Of a stretch of DNA of 39,677 nucleotides, positions 19,846 to 30,088 are shown piece after piece. The notes beneath the pieces were generated by a model. The model worked only from the letters and a program-made list of their open reading frames with translations, did not search any database and was not told where the DNA came from. Made by a program: the position numbers and the translations under genes. Numbering within the stretch: position 1 is the stretch's first letter; each line of letters starts with the position of its first letter. The stretch is taken from the IMG/VR virus record IMGVR_UViG_3300037502_001698, positions 1-39,677 of that record; one strand, written 5' to 3'. Source of the stretch: a virus.

Positions 19846-22800
19846 TCACATTTCCTGTAGCCGCCGCAAACGCTTCAACTGTTCAGCCAACGCAATATTG
19901 CGACGATAAATCTCGCCCTGCTGAGCCCTAGGCGTGTTCTCCGCAAACGTCAAACCACCAAAGAACGAAGTTGCCGTATACGGGAACTTCTCCAATGCTT
20001 TCGCATCATTCACAGGAGCGATACGTTGCACCTGGCCGTAACCAGGGATCAACGACCTGACAGCATTCGCTGCTTCAGCATTCAACACCAACTCGCCCGA
20101 ACCAGTTTCCTCAAAGCCTGGCAGGAACGACAATGCCTCGGCACCAGGCAAACGACCCAACCCCAACGGCAGCCGTTCAGGACGGGTCTTATCAATCGGA
20201 ATATCAGAGAACAACTGTCGGTCAGCGATAAGTTCGGCAGGCACCTTCAGGAACGGACCCAAATCAGCGAAGAACCTGGCATTCGTCGGATCAGACAAAC
20301 GGCCAATTTCCCCAGGGAAAGTGACCGCAGGAAGATCACTGAACCAATACACAGACTCGCCCTGCAACCCCTTGATCGGCAGACGTGTCGCACCCTCAGT
20401 ATAGAAATATTCGGGGACAACACCATCTTCTTCCAAACCATAGTTCATGTTGCGTTCAAAGTTGACGAACGTCCTATTGATCTTCGGTGCAGTCTTCACC
20501 CAAGCCTGAGCTTGCAAAGCCATGTTGCGTGAGAAGAACACCCAGAACGGGTTGATCAACTTCATCTTCTGATCAAAATCGGTGACATCCACATAGTTGA
20601 AATGCCACCTGTTGATCGTATCCATCGCCTGTTCCATTGTGCCGCCACGACGCAACACGTCATAGGCGTGTGCGCCACGCACATGATCCTCAACCCAGCC
20701 ACCCCAACGACGAGAACCAGCCAACGCAGCATTATTCTCGTTAAACGGATTCTTCGACGGACGCTTAAACGTCCGACCCGTAAACTCGGCCATACCACCA
20801 CCAGCACCCGTAGCACTAATGGCTTGCCACACCTGATCCAAACGGTCCGCCTCGCCCTGACCAAACTTCTTTACAGCCTCAACCATATAGTTCTCAGGAT
20901 CATGGGTAGCCAACGTATAGAAATCATGCCATCTCTTCACGCCCGCAAACGACGAAGGTCCAGCCTCCAAATACATGTTGAACATTGCCGAATACAAGTT
21001 GCGGACATGGAAACCTGGACGCAAAATAGCGTAACCCTTAAACAGATTGAAATATTTGCGTTGCCAAGCCGACAGCATTGGCATTTCTTTCTTGATAGCT
21101 TCAATGTTTGTTGCGTTAAACAACCAGTCAGGGATTTGCAGATCGTCACCAACCTGCACCATGCCTTGCTTCGCTTTGTCCAACACGAACTCTTGTGACT
21201 GCTTCTGGTTAGCAGCAATCATCTGTTCAAACATTTTGACATGACCGCCAGATTTGGCGACAGCCAAATCGGCTTGTGCAGCAGCAGCTTCCAACTTGAC
21301 GATAGCCTGCATCTCTGGAGACAAATCTTGACGATCCAACATTTGATCTACAGCCGTGAAACGTGTACGCAACTCGTCAAACTGTTGACGTGACGCAGGA
21401 TTCTTCCCAGCAAACTTTTCCCAATCAGAAAGCCACACATCAATCTCAGCGATCTTTGGTGTCAACAACTTTTTTGACCATTCAACATTGGCGGCAGCAA
21501 CAAGATATGCTGCCTCGGCAACATCCTGTTCATTCAACACCTGATTCTTAGATACCATATACATGTCCAACATGTCATTAGCATTCAACATGGATTGCCG
21601 CAAAGCGGCAACCTCAGGGCTAAGATCAGACAAACGGGCACCAATATCACCCATAGCTGTTGGAACAAAATCTGTGGTAGTTGGCACATTCACACCCTGT
21701 TCAACAATACGGACCTTTCCTTGATCCAAGAAAATTGTGACATTATGTTCACCAGCACCACCAACACGCAAACCGCCCCTATGGCTGATAGCGTCAAAGC
21801 CAGCATCCATCAACTTTTCAGTGACCTGATTCATGATTTCATCTGCCTCGCTAAGAGGCAGTCCTGCGGATGCAACCATGTCACGAACAGCCTTATAAGC
21901 ATTCTCTGCCGAAACATTAGGATTATTCACAGCAGCCCGAGCAGCATCCAAAGCATCAAGAGCAGGATCAAACCAATCTGCTTCAGACAATCCATTAACA
22001 ACATCATTCAAAATGTTGTTCACCACAGGCTGAGGAACAGTCATATCCAACACCTTAGGTGCACCCTCACCAACCCATTCAACCCTATAAACGTTAGGTG
22101 CACCACCCTGGCCCTTCCTAGTATAAGTTGCAGCAACACTAGGAGTGTCAGTGGTATACACGCCAGCACCAAACAAGTTTTCAGCAGACCTCGAACCCCA
22201 AGGACTGAACTCTACAATCTCTGAAGAAGAACCATGAAAGAACCCTGGCTGACTGAAACCGTATGCAACAAACTCGTCCTGTGCACCAGGACCACGCTTC
22301 AACAAATCATCAACAAACCTGTAATCCTGATGAATAGACCTGACAGCATTATTCAACGCAGCCAACTCTGCCTCCAACTGTGCAACACTCTTCATCTTCT
22401 GCTCAGCTTGTGCTGCCTTGCGGGCACGACCTTTCTTCGTAGCAATCCTAGGATTCAGCTCCCTATCAATCTGCTTACGTAGCTCGTCAATCTGCTTCTC
22501 CAACCGTGGCGAACTGCGACGCAGTTCAGCCTCAGCCTCATACAATTGACGACGCAACCTGGAACGCTCCGCACCAACAGCAGTATCCAACTGTGTACGC
22601 AAACCATCAACAACCGCCTGCTGCACATCCACCTTCGCAGTAGCAGCATCCAGTTTGATTTGAAGATCATTAACATTCTTCTGCTTAGCTTTCAACAAAT
22701 CTTCCGACTGACGGATCACCCGCTGATACTGCTCCATACGGGCCTGGAACACACCCTTCACATTCTTCAACATGCTGTAACGCACCTTCGTGCCGTTACG

Positions 22801-24525
22801 CAACGTCGCATTCGACTGATCCTTAGCAGCCTTATAGGCATCCTGCAACTGTCTTGCACGATACACCGAAGCAGGATCAGTACGAGCAACCAGCTTCCTA
22901 GCTAACGGTTCACCCAAACCAAGCTCCTGAAACTGTCGGATTTGCACAGCCTTCTGTACAGCATCCTCAGCCTGCATGATGTAGCGTGGCACAATATCAC
23001 GAGCATCATCATTGAAAATCTTGACATTAAAGTTCTTCAACGCAATCTCGTTGATCTCATCAATCGTGCCAGTCTGCAACACTTCGCCCATGAACTCGTC
23101 ACCAGCCAGCAACGTACGAGTCTGCTGATAGCTTTCACGACTCAAAATGTTCTCAAACAAACGTTTCACATCGTCGTTCTTGTCAGCCAAATCACGCCAC
23201 TCATCCGTGAACTGGTGAGGCACATAGTTCGGACCGAAACTTTCCAGCTTCACACCAAACTCGTCAACCTGTTGATCATACAAATCTTTGAAAATGGCAC
23301 GAAGCGTATTCTCCGCTTCACCATCAACACCCTGCTCCACATTACGAACCACCTGACGAACCTCATCGTCAGACATGTTCGCAAACAAAGCCTTCGCCTT
23401 ACGGGTACCCATCATCCGCAACTCGGCGGCACGCATCGACCGTGCCGCCCACTGGCGGGCCATCGCAACCGACCTGTCCGTACCAACCTCAGCCAACACC
23501 GCTGCAGCACGACGAGACACAGGCAACGACTTGTTCAACGTTTCATTCAACAATGCACGACGACCATACCTGTCCGACACAAACGCACGACGAAACCCTT
23601 TTGCCACCTCCGTCGTCCGAAACGTCTGCTTGATCGCACCCTTCACATCCTCCACACCCTGCAAAGTGCGGATAGCAGCATTCGGACGACCGACACGCAA
23701 ACCCAGCTTTGCAGCATCATCAGCAGTCACACCAGCACGACGCAAACCCCTAGCAGTCAACGCACCACGACCCCTGATAGCAGCATCAGCAATCAACCGT
23801 TGCACACCATCACTAGCATTCACACCAGTCTGCAAAGCATTTGTTGCCAACGTTTCCGAAATCTGACGTGAACTGCCAGATTTTACAGCATTCGACAATG
23901 CTCCCTCAAGAGCATTCTTGGGCAACCCTTTCGTACCAATTCTGACAGCCTGCTTCGCAAACACACCAGGCGTATACGTCAACGGGTCCAACGCAATATC
24001 AGTCACAAACCCTGCAACCGACTCAGGCAACACCTCAGTGCCAGGAAGAATCCTGTTCAACCCCAACTCGCGTGAACCAGCCCGCCGATTGAACTGGTCA
24101 CGGAAATCTTCCATCGACGCATCCCCAGCTTCACCAGCAGCCAACACGTTCTTCCCAACCCTTACAGGCAACGGCAACAAATAGTCAACCACCTTAGGGG
24201 TGACAGCATCAACACGACGGAACGCTTCACCAACAGGGGTGCCAGCAACCACATCGGAAGCCTCTTTCAAAGTGGAGCCGACAGCAGCAAACGGGATCTG
24301 CAACTTGTCCAACACATTTAACGCCTGTCGGCCAGCGAACCTGAACGGATCATCCAGCCCGAAACCGTCATCCTGCCGTTTCGGGGCACCAGTAGGAGGC
24401 TGCAACACGACACTATTGTTGCGTGGCACACCAACACCACCACCAGCCCTCGGGGCGGGTGGCATGCCAGCAGCGGCCTGCTTCGGCAGCCCAGCGATAA
24501 GCCGTTCCAAAACTGTTTCAGCCAT
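19846..24525 (-). CDS. Giant internal virion protein with ADP-ribosyltransferase-like domain (1559 aa)
   Basis: The N-terminus is Pro/Gly-rich (about 15-45), followed by a long helical region with several amphipathic stretches. A coiled coil spans about 600-730 (KLDAATAKVDVQQAVVDG then QLEAELAALNNAV). Residues about 758-945 resemble an ADP-ribosyltransferase: FFHGSSSEI with a His, NLFGAGVYTTDTPSVAATY with a Gly-Tyr pair, and a final TIFLDQGKVRIV strand. The C-terminal part (GYAILRPGFHVRNLYSAMF, INPFWVFFSRNMALQAQAW) is typical of large ejected proteins of podoviruses. It probably enters the host with the DNA. The catalytic glutamate of the ART is not identifiable. Confidence 0.75.
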   Translation of the reverse strand: MAETVLERLIAGLPKQAAAGMPPAPRAGGGVGVPRNNSVVLQPPTGAPKRQDDGFGLDDPFRFAGRQALNVLDKLQIPFAAVGSTLKEASDVVAGTPVGEAFRRVDAVTPKVVDYLLPLPVRVGKNVLAAGEAGDASMEDFRDQFNRRAGSRELGLNRILPGTEVLPESVAGFVTDIALDPLTYTPGVFAKQAVRIGTKGLPKNALEGALSNAVKSGSSRQISETLATNALQTGVNASDGVQRLIADAAIRGRGALTARGLRRAGVTADDAAKLGLRVGRPNAAIRTLQGVEDVKGAIKQTFRTTEVAKGFRRAFVSDRYGRRALLNETLNKSLPVSRRAAAVLAEVGTDRSVAMARQWAARSMRAAELRMMGTRKAKALFANMSDDEVRQVVRNVEQGVDGEAENTLRAIFKDLYDQQVDEFGVKLESFGPNYVPHQFTDEWRDLADKNDDVKRLFENILSRESYQQTRTLLAGDEFMGEVLQTGTIDEINEIALKNFNVKIFNDDARDIVPRYIMQAEDAVQKAVQIRQFQELGLGEPLARKLVARTDPASVYRARQLQDAYKAAKDQSNATLRNGTKVRYSMLKNVKGVFQARMEQYQRVIRQSEDLLKAKQKNVNDLQIKLDAATAKVDVQQAVVDGLRTQLDTAVGAERSRLRRQLYEAEAELRRSSPRLEKQIDELRKQIDRELNPRIATKKGRARKAAQAEQKMKSVAQLEAELAALNNAVRSIHQDYRFVDDLLKRGPGAQDEFVAYGFSQPGFFHGSSSEIVEFSPWGSRSAENLFGAGVYTTDTPSVAATYTRKGQGGAPNVYRVEWVGEGAPKVLDMTVPQPVVNNILNDVVNGLSEADWFDPALDALDAARAAVNNPNVSAENAYKAVRDMVASAGLPLSEADEIMNQVTEKLMDAGFDAISHRGGLRVGGAGEHNVTIFLDQGKVRIVEQGVNVPTTTDFVPTAMGDIGARLSDLSPEVAALRQSMLNANDMLDMYMVSKNQVLNEQDVAEAAYLVAAANVEWSKKLLTPKIAEIDVWLSDWEKFAGKNPASRQQFDELRTRFTAVDQMLDRQDLSPEMQAIVKLEAAAAQADLAVAKSGGHVKMFEQMIAANQKQSQEFVLDKAKQGMVQVGDDLQIPDWLFNATNIEAIKKEMPMLSAWQRKYFNLFKGYAILRPGFHVRNLYSAMFNMYLEAGPSSFAGVKRWHDFYTLATHDPENYMVEAVKKFGQGEADRLDQVWQAISATGAGGGMAEFTGRTFKRPSKNPFNENNAALAGSRRWGGWVEDHVRGAHAYDVLRRGGTMEQAMDTINRWHFNYVDVTDFDQKMKLINPFWVFFSRNMALQAQAWVKTAPKINRTFVNFERNMNYGLEEDGVVPEYFYTEGATRLPIKGLQGESVYWFSDLPAVTFPGEIGRLSDPTNARFFADLGPFLKVPAELIADRQLFSDIPIDKTRPERLPLGLGRLPGAEALSFLPGFEETGSGELVLNAEAANAVRSLIPGYGQVQRIAPVNDAKALEKFPYTATSFFGGLTFAENTPRAQQGEIYRRNIALAEQLKRLRRLQEM

Positions 24526-24531
24526 TAAACA

Positions 24532-25620
24532 TCATCCAAGATTCGAGAACTGTTGCAACGCAGCCAAACGTGCAGCCGCCTGCTGATCACGAGGCGACCT
24601 GACAGGAGTAGCAGCCATACCAGCAATAGACCTGTAAGCCATTTCACGGACACGATCCTCAACAAACTTTTTGAACTGAGGATTGTTAGCCATCATGCTG
24701 CTAGAAGCAGCCTTCTTCTCGGCCTGGGCTGCACCCGTCCGAGACTTCGTGTATTCCTGTCTGGCACGAATGCTGGCAGCAGATTCACCGCCACTGCGAT
24801 CCACTTCTCCCATGTCCTCATCATCGCCACCGAACATGCCACGAATGCCACGCACAAGTCCAGGGCCCAAAGCCGCAGCAGTCCTGGGGACCATGCCGCC
24901 AGCAACCCCGAGAACACCACGAGCAACATTCGTTGGAGAAAGTTCAGGGATATTTGGCAACCCAGGTCGAGGAACACCAAATCTGAAACTAACCCCATCT
25001 GGGCCAATGCCGAATCTGGTTCTACCAGCAGCCTGATCTTCAGGAACGCCACTAAACGGTGTGACAGACAAATCGGTTGTACCCAAAGAAGGACGATACC
25101 GATTCACACCTTCCATATACATGTTCATCAACCGATCCAAAGAAGGCTGACCAACAACATCATACATAGAAGCCGCCTCACCAGACAAACCCAACGGCTG
25201 CTTCCCCTCAAAAATAGCTTGCTTATTAGCCTGCTGGGCATTGAACTGTTGTTCAGCGAACTGGTTTTGCAAACGTTCCGTAGCATAATCACCAGCAACA
25301 CTCACAGCATCCTCATACATGCCGCCAGTAGCAGGAAAATAATCTTTTAGGTCAGGAGATTCCTTAGCAGCCTGAACTGCCTGTGTCGGCGACATGCCGT
25401 TATCAATAGCAGTAAAGATTGCACCATACACAGGATCGCTACCCCAGGTGCGTGCCACAGCATCCAACTGTGGCACATAGGTTTCAGGAACAAACTGTGT
25501 GTTGACACCAAACAAATCAATGTTGTATGCGTCAGCCAAATCCTGTGCCAAATTCAACTTCTGTTGAAACGTTTTGCCAGGCAGCGAATTAATCCAAGCC
25601 TGAAGTTCCTCTGGAGTCAT
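24532..25620 (-). CDS. Internal virion (ejection) protein (362 aa)
   Basis: ATG 25620 overlaps the upstream stop (TGATG). The N-terminal part is helical (PEELQAWINSLPGKTFQQKL) with a Q-rich stretch (FAEQQFNAQQANKQ, about 121-134). A middle Pro/Gly region and an Ala-rich, charged C-terminus follow. No enzymatic motif is seen. It lies between the giant internal protein and two smaller, similarly Ala/Gln-rich proteins, which suggests an ejection complex. Assignment rests on position and composition. Confidence 0.65.
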   Translation of the reverse strand: MTPEELQAWINSLPGKTFQQKLNLAQDLADAYNIDLFGVNTQFVPETYVPQLDAVARTWGSDPVYGAIFTAIDNGMSPTQAVQAAKESPDLKDYFPATGGMYEDAVSVAGDYATERLQNQFAEQQFNAQQANKQAIFEGKQPLGLSGEAASMYDVVGQPSLDRLMNMYMEGVNRYRPSLGTTDLSVTPFSGVPEDQAAGRTRFGIGPDGVSFRFGVPRPGLPNIPELSPTNVARGVLGVAGGMVPRTAAALGPGLVRGIRGMFGGDDEDMGEVDRSGGESAASIRARQEYTKSRTGAAQAEKKAASSSMMANNPQFKKFVEDRVREMAYRSIAGMAATPVRSPRDQQAAARLAALQQFSNLG

Positions 25621-26252
25621 CACCCACCAGCCTTCAACATGTCGCTAAGAATCAACGCATACGCAGCCTTCTGCGCCTCCAACTGTGCCTGCTGTGCAGC
25701 ACCCAAACCAGTCAACAAACCCTGCTGACTAGTTAGATAGTCGCCAGCCGACATGCCCAACGGATTCACCTGCTGTCCCGTGACACCAAACGCACCCAAC
25801 GTGCGACCAGCACCCTGCCCCAACGCTTGCTGTGCGGCAGCATACTGTGCAGCCATCTGTGCAAGCTGGCTACCAGCACCACTAAACAGTTCACCGATAC
25901 GGCCCTGAGAGGCCGTAGCAGCATCAGTCATCGCTTTGATCGCATCGTTAACAGCCTGCTTGTTGGCGGCAGAACCCATACCACCACCACCATAACGTGA
26001 ACCGCCACCAGCAGGACCACCGCCGCTAGGAGAAGGTGTCCCAGGAGTTGATGGTGTCAACGGCGCTAACGGCATTCCCCCAGCAGCTTCCTGAAGCAGC
26101 GGTCCAACCAGACGATACTGCATGTCGGTTGACGTAGGGCGACCCGTATATTCAACCTTCGGTTTCGGAGGAATCCGAAACACGTCAGCCGCACGAGGCC
26201 GAAGCCCCTTAGGGACACCATAACGATATTCCCGATCATCACCCTTAGCCAT
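25620..26252 (-). CDS. Internal virion (ejection) protein (210 aa)
   Basis: ATG 26252 is the first residue, overlapping the upstream stop (TAATG). The 210-residue product has a basic N-terminus, a low-complexity Pro/Ser/Gly segment (about 68-95) and an Ala/Gln-rich helical C-terminus (AAQYAAAQQALGQGAG, then AAQQAQLEAQKAAYALIL). It is probably a DNA-ejection or inner core protein. The call rests on position and low-complexity composition. Confidence 0.6.
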   Translation of the reverse strand: MAKGDDREYRYGVPKGLRPRAADVFRIPPKPKVEYTGRPTSTDMQYRLVGPLLQEAAGGMPLAPLTPSTPGTPSPSGGGPAGGGSRYGGGGMGSAANKQAVNDAIKAMTDAATASQGRIGELFSGAGSQLAQMAAQYAAAQQALGQGAGRTLGAFGVTGQQVNPLGMSAGDYLTSQQGLLTGLGAAQQAQLEAQKAAYALILSDMLKAGG

Positions 26253-26647
26253 TACCGCAACCTCCCCTGCAACCTAAACATCTGTTCCTCATCAGCCAAA
26301 GCCCGCAACGCATTCTCCAACGCAGCCCGACGCAACGCATCCTCCTGAGTCAACTGACCCAACATTTGTGACTCAGCCAAATCAATATCACCCATACGTT
26401 GACGAAACCCGCCAACATTACGGCCCAACTGTTCACCAAACACACCAGACCGCACACCCGAACCCAACCGTTGCGCCCACTGGCCCGTAAACCTAGGGAA
26501 CGCTTCACGGAAACCCTTCGTGGTTTCCTCCCGTTGACGACCAAAACGTTGCTGCCCCAAAAAACGGCCCTGCTGGGCCGCCAAAGTGTCAGACGCAAAC
26601 TTGTTTTGCAAATCTGCACGCCGTGTAGCAAAATCGTATAGAGCCAT
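26252..26647 (-). CDS. Internal virion (ejection) protein (131 aa)
   Basis: ATG 26647 with AAAGGA upstream. The 131-residue product is helical and Arg/Gln/Phe-rich, with RFLGQQRFGRQREETTKGFREAF-type segments. It has a conserved-looking AESQMLGQLTQEDALRRAALENALRAL end. It leads the set of three coupled ejection-type genes. No catalytic motif is seen. Confidence 0.6.
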   Translation of the reverse strand: MALYDFATRRADLQNKFASDTLAAQQGRFLGQQRFGRQREETTKGFREAFPRFTGQWAQRLGSGVRSGVFGEQLGRNVGGFRQRMGDIDLAESQMLGQLTQEDALRRAALENALRALADEEQMFRLQGRLR

Positions 26648-26670
26648 TACATATAATCCTTTCTCGTCAC

Positions 26671-27084
26671 CTAAACATTAGGGAACGGATCATCCGTAGC
26701 AAACATGAAATTGAAATGAAACTCTGCGGTAGAACCAGAACCCTGAGGGATCACATCACCATCCGACTCCACATAGACACGGGCATGATTAGAACCAGAG
26801 ATACCACTCATCTCAACTGTCGCATTCGGACGAAACCCTAAAGGCAAAGTGAACGCAACTACCCCCAACGTCCCATCACCAGCACCACGAACCTGCACAA
26901 TGTCGGCTGCACGCCGATATTGGATATCACCATACGGTGACCCATGATTTGACCAGCCATTCTTAAACGTCACATTAGTCCACGGTGTAGGAGCAAACAC
27001 CCGATACAACGCATTCAACGCCAACTGGACATTACGACCAATCCCTTGAACATTGGACCAATGAAACTTGACAGCCACAATCAA
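26671..27084 (-). CDS. Probable virion accessory or fibre protein (137 aa)
   Basis: TTG 27084 overlaps the upstream stop; GTG 27078 is an alternative. The 137-residue product is beta-rich with several W and F residues (WSNVQGIG, PTPWTNVTF). It follows a C1q-like fibre protein, so a fibre or tail-tip role is plausible. No motif is recognised. Confidence 0.6.
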   Translation of the reverse strand: MIVAVKFHWSNVQGIGRNVQLALNALYRVFAPTPWTNVTFKNGWSNHGSPYGDIQYRRAADIVQVRGAGDGTLGVVAFTLPLGFRPNATVEMSGISGSNHARVYVESDGDVIPQGSGSTAEFHFNFMFATDDPFPNV

Positions 27085-27806
27085 TCCCCAACACGAATCA
27101 CAGTGACCGTCGTATCAAACGTCGTAGACCCACCAGACGCATTCTGAAACTGGACAGTGAACGTTTGTGCAGCAGTAAAATAGATTGTGAACGAACCATT
27201 CATATAGTCAGATTCACTCACAGACATTCGATACGTCATCGACGGTGCAACAACACGACCATAACAACCAAACCCTGTAGTAAAATTGTTGCCAGCCGTC
27301 TTAGCCATATGAACCGTCACCGAATAGGTGCCAGCTTCAGGGATCGTAAACGTTGAACCACCAGCAGTAAAAAACGTGTCCGTATCATAATTTTCGGTAG
27401 CAAAAGTCAACGTGCTAGTAGTCGCATTTGCAATCACCGTGCCAGTGTTCGAAGCACTGGCACGCATCGAACCAGAAACCAGCAACCAATTCGAACCATC
27501 ATAAACACGGACACGGTTCTTATCGGTTTCAAAAATCATGGCACCAGTCGCAGGAGTACTGGGACGTGCAGACGACAAACATGACGTGAACTTGCCATCC
27601 ACATATGCTTTACGAGTCAACTGGTTCGCAGACGTAGGATCACTACCAGGCCCACTAGGAACACTAGTGAACGCCTTAGAACCATCCAAATGGACAGCGT
27701 TCGTGTTGATCCACGACACCAAATCAGAAAAGTTCTGGTCAACATTGTCTGCCACAGCAGGAGTACCAGCAACAAAGTTGTATGTCACAGCAGCATTAGC
27801 AGCCAT
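27081..27806 (-). CDS. Probable tail-fibre protein with C1q-like domain (241 aa)
   Basis: ATG 27806. The N-terminus (NAAVTYNFVAGTPAVADNVDQNFSDL) is a fibre-type start: variants of VAGTxAxAxxVNxNF occur in phage fibres. The middle has a GAMIFETDKNRVRVYDGSNW strand pair. The C-terminus (about 140-240; FTIPEAGTYSVTVHMAKT then FTIYFTAAQTFTVQFQNASGG) has the jelly-roll pattern of C1q/TNF-like domains that trimerise in phage receptor-binding proteins. It is therefore a good receptor-binding candidate. Confidence 0.68.
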   Translation of the reverse strand: MAANAAVTYNFVAGTPAVADNVDQNFSDLVSWINTNAVHLDGSKAFTSVPSGPGSDPTSANQLTRKAYVDGKFTSCLSSARPSTPATGAMIFETDKNRVRVYDGSNWLLVSGSMRASASNTGTVIANATTSTLTFATENYDTDTFFTAGGSTFTIPEAGTYSVTVHMAKTAGNNFTTGFGCYGRVVAPSMTYRMSVSESDYMNGSFTIYFTAAQTFTVQFQNASGGSTTFDTTVTVIRVGD

Positions 27807-27815
27807 CTCAACCTC

Positions 27816-29402
27816 TCATCTATAAGTTTTCGCATAGAACGGAATAGTCACACTGTCAACCCACCAACGAGAAGCATGCTGCTTCATCTCGAACCGTAGC
27901 TGCACAGCATGAGAACGACCCAACGACGGGATACGTTGAAACTCGTACACAGGGTCACCAGTACCAGACCACAAATCACCCCAGTCACCACCAACCAAAC
28001 CTGTGCCATCATCCCACAACATGCCAGAACCAAGCGACGGTGAATCAATCGTCAACGTCAACTGTTTCACAGCACCAGACTCAACAAAATCATAGTACAC
28101 ATCAATATTTAACACGGCAGCATCATTACATGCTGCCGTAATATGTGGCCTAGACCACTTCTTGCGCATACCAGCATCCTGGGCTGTGAACCACGCCATC
28201 TTATAGTATGCAGGAATCGGGATATCAACACCCAACAAAGTGTCAACTTCCTTCGATTCATTCCCCCAGTTAAACAAACCGCCAGTGTTCAACAAAGTGA
28301 ACGGCACCTCATTCGTAGATGCACGCCACCAATACATGCTAGTAGGAGCATAACTAAACCTAGTCCAAGCACCCTGCTTACCAACCACAGGGTCATACAC
28401 AAACATGATCCTGCTGTTGTCGGTTTTACGCAACGAAACCCACAGTTGGTTCTCAATCCACGCAACCCGATTCGTAATACAACCATCAACTACGATGCCT
28501 TCGGACACAACGTTGCTGATACGTTCACCGATAGGGACAATGCCACGACCGTTGAACGCATACACGTTGCCATCAACAGACCACCAGTACGCTACGCCAG
28601 CATTCGTAGCGACCGCCTGCTGGCAGGCAACCCCAGCAACCGACGACAAGCGTTGCACCACAAACGTTTCACGCTCATAACCGTAGATGGCGAACACGCC
28701 ACGCTTCTTAAACACCAGCAACATTTCTTGGAACGGCACCAACGCAGTGATCTGATTGGTTTCATCATCAGGCTCAATATCGAAATAGTCTGCTGTAGCA
28801 AAATCTTCTGGCTGCAACGGGTGCGACCAACGCACCCGAGAACGATACCTGGTGCCAGACTCAACAGTGTCAGCCCACCACATGTGGCCCGAATGGTCGG
28901 CAATCAAACGGGCCAACGGCGCATTGCCACCCGTCGGAGTCGTGTAATCATTATTGGCAGTATTACCCAACGTGGTAAACGCTGTACCATTCCAATAACG
29001 CATCAACAACGAACCAGTGTTCAACCAGTTAGCGAAATACAGTTTGTTACCCCACACCGCCGACGTGACAACACGTGACATGTCGGCAGGATTAGCGGTA
29101 GTGACCGTAGTAAACGTGCCACCCACACCACCCGTGTAGGTCCACAACTTCCCATCCTTATCAATACCCCACAACACCTCGGTGCCAGCACTGAACTGGC
29201 CGCCAATATAGCCACCATTCAACGTGGACTGTGTAGTCCACGTTTCAAACCCACGCCTAGAACCAAACCCGCCCCTAGCGTTAAACACAACATCCTGACA
29301 GTCAGGAGACTCATTCAACGCCAAAGACTGGCGTTGCTGCTTATTGTTCAGCCCACCAGTAAAATCATTGAAATATTGTACCTGTAACTGTCCCTTAGCC
29401 AT
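27816..29402 (-). CDS. Tail nozzle-like protein (P22 gp10-type DNA stabilisation)
   Basis: ATG 29402 overlaps the upstream stop (TAATG); an earlier start at 29426 is unlikely. The 528-residue product begins with QVQYFNDFTGGLN and LALNESPDCQDVVFN, the usual N-terminus of podovirus nozzle/stabilisation proteins. Repeated beta-propeller-like WG.KLY/W strands follow (GNKLYFANW, YWWSVDGNVYAFNG, MYWWRAST). It should plug or extend the tail after packaging. It lies directly after the head-tail adaptor gene. Confidence 0.78.
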   Translation of the reverse strand: MAKGQLQVQYFNDFTGGLNNKQQRQSLALNESPDCQDVVFNARGGFGSRRGFETWTTQSTLNGGYIGGQFSAGTEVLWGIDKDGKLWTYTGGVGGTFTTVTTANPADMSRVVTSAVWGNKLYFANWLNTGSLLMRYWNGTAFTTLGNTANNDYTTPTGGNAPLARLIADHSGHMWWADTVESGTRYRSRVRWSHPLQPEDFATADYFDIEPDDETNQITALVPFQEMLLVFKKRGVFAIYGYERETFVVQRLSSVAGVACQQAVATNAGVAYWWSVDGNVYAFNGRGIVPIGERISNVVSEGIVVDGCITNRVAWIENQLWVSLRKTDNSRIMFVYDPVVGKQGAWTRFSYAPTSMYWWRASTNEVPFTLLNTGGLFNWGNESKEVDTLLGVDIPIPAYYKMAWFTAQDAGMRKKWSRPHITAACNDAAVLNIDVYYDFVESGAVKQLTLTIDSPSLGSGMLWDDGTGLVGGDWGDLWSGTGDPVYEFQRIPSLGRSHAVQLRFEMKQHASRWWVDSVTIPFYAKTYR

Positions 29403-30088
29403 TACTCCAACATACCCCTCACCCAACGAGTGAAATCAGGATTCTTATAGTTCTGACCGCCCATCACATGGTTACGGGCACCGAAATCCTTAGCGGATTC
29501 GCTACGAACAAACTTGTCAACCATCGCCTCATACTCACGCAAATACATGCCAGCCATCTGCAAATCTTCCTGAGACATAAAATAGGAAGACAACATGTAC
29601 CAGGCGATAGCGTCATGCAGCACCGCAGGCAAATCAGGGACACTACCTGCACCATTCGGCCACACATTCGGAGTACGCAACCCTCGAACCGTATACAACT
29701 TGCCAGTCACCGAAGGCTTCGGATACAGCTTGATAACACCATTCACCACTGTATACGCATTAGCAACCTCGCTGGTCGCACCAATAGGTGCACCAAACGC
29801 CAAATCAGCATCCGACTCAGACATGTAAATCAGCCGGCGACCCAAATTAGTGGTATCAATAATAGACGTAACCTTGTCCAACCCCCCAATACCAGTAAAC
29901 GGATAGTCCTGTTGGCCTGCAACCGTTGTAAACGTGTACGTCACCTGTAGATGAGGGAACGATGTGCGGGTATGAATATCGTTGTAGGCGATGCGGGCAT
30001 ACACGTCCAACGACGAATCAGGCGCATCCGTAGAATCCGCATCCGCATGTGTCCGCACAAAATCACGCAACTCCTGCAACGTAGCCAT
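29402..30088 (-). CDS. Head-tail adaptor / tail-tube A-like protein (228 aa)
   Basis: ATG 30088 overlaps the upstream stop (TGATG). The product begins MATLQELRDFVRTHA, with YARIAYNDIHTRTSFPHLQ (about 29-47). A four-helix pattern, a beta insertion and a long helix with SYFMSQEDLQMAGMYLREYEAMV (about 168-190) follow, as in P22 gp4/T7 gp11-type adaptors. Its role is to connect portal to tail. The order portal, coat, adaptor, nozzle is standard. Confidence 0.72.
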   Translation of the reverse strand: MATLQELRDFVRTHADADSTDAPDSSLDVYARIAYNDIHTRTSFPHLQVTYTFTTVAGQQDYPFTGIGGLDKVTSIIDTTNLGRRLIYMSESDADLAFGAPIGATSEVANAYTVVNGVIKLYPKPSVTGKLYTVRGLRTPNVWPNGAGSVPDLPAVLHDAIAWYMLSSYFMSQEDLQMAGMYLREYEAMVDKFVRSESAKDFGARNHVMGGQNYKNPDFTRWVRGMLE

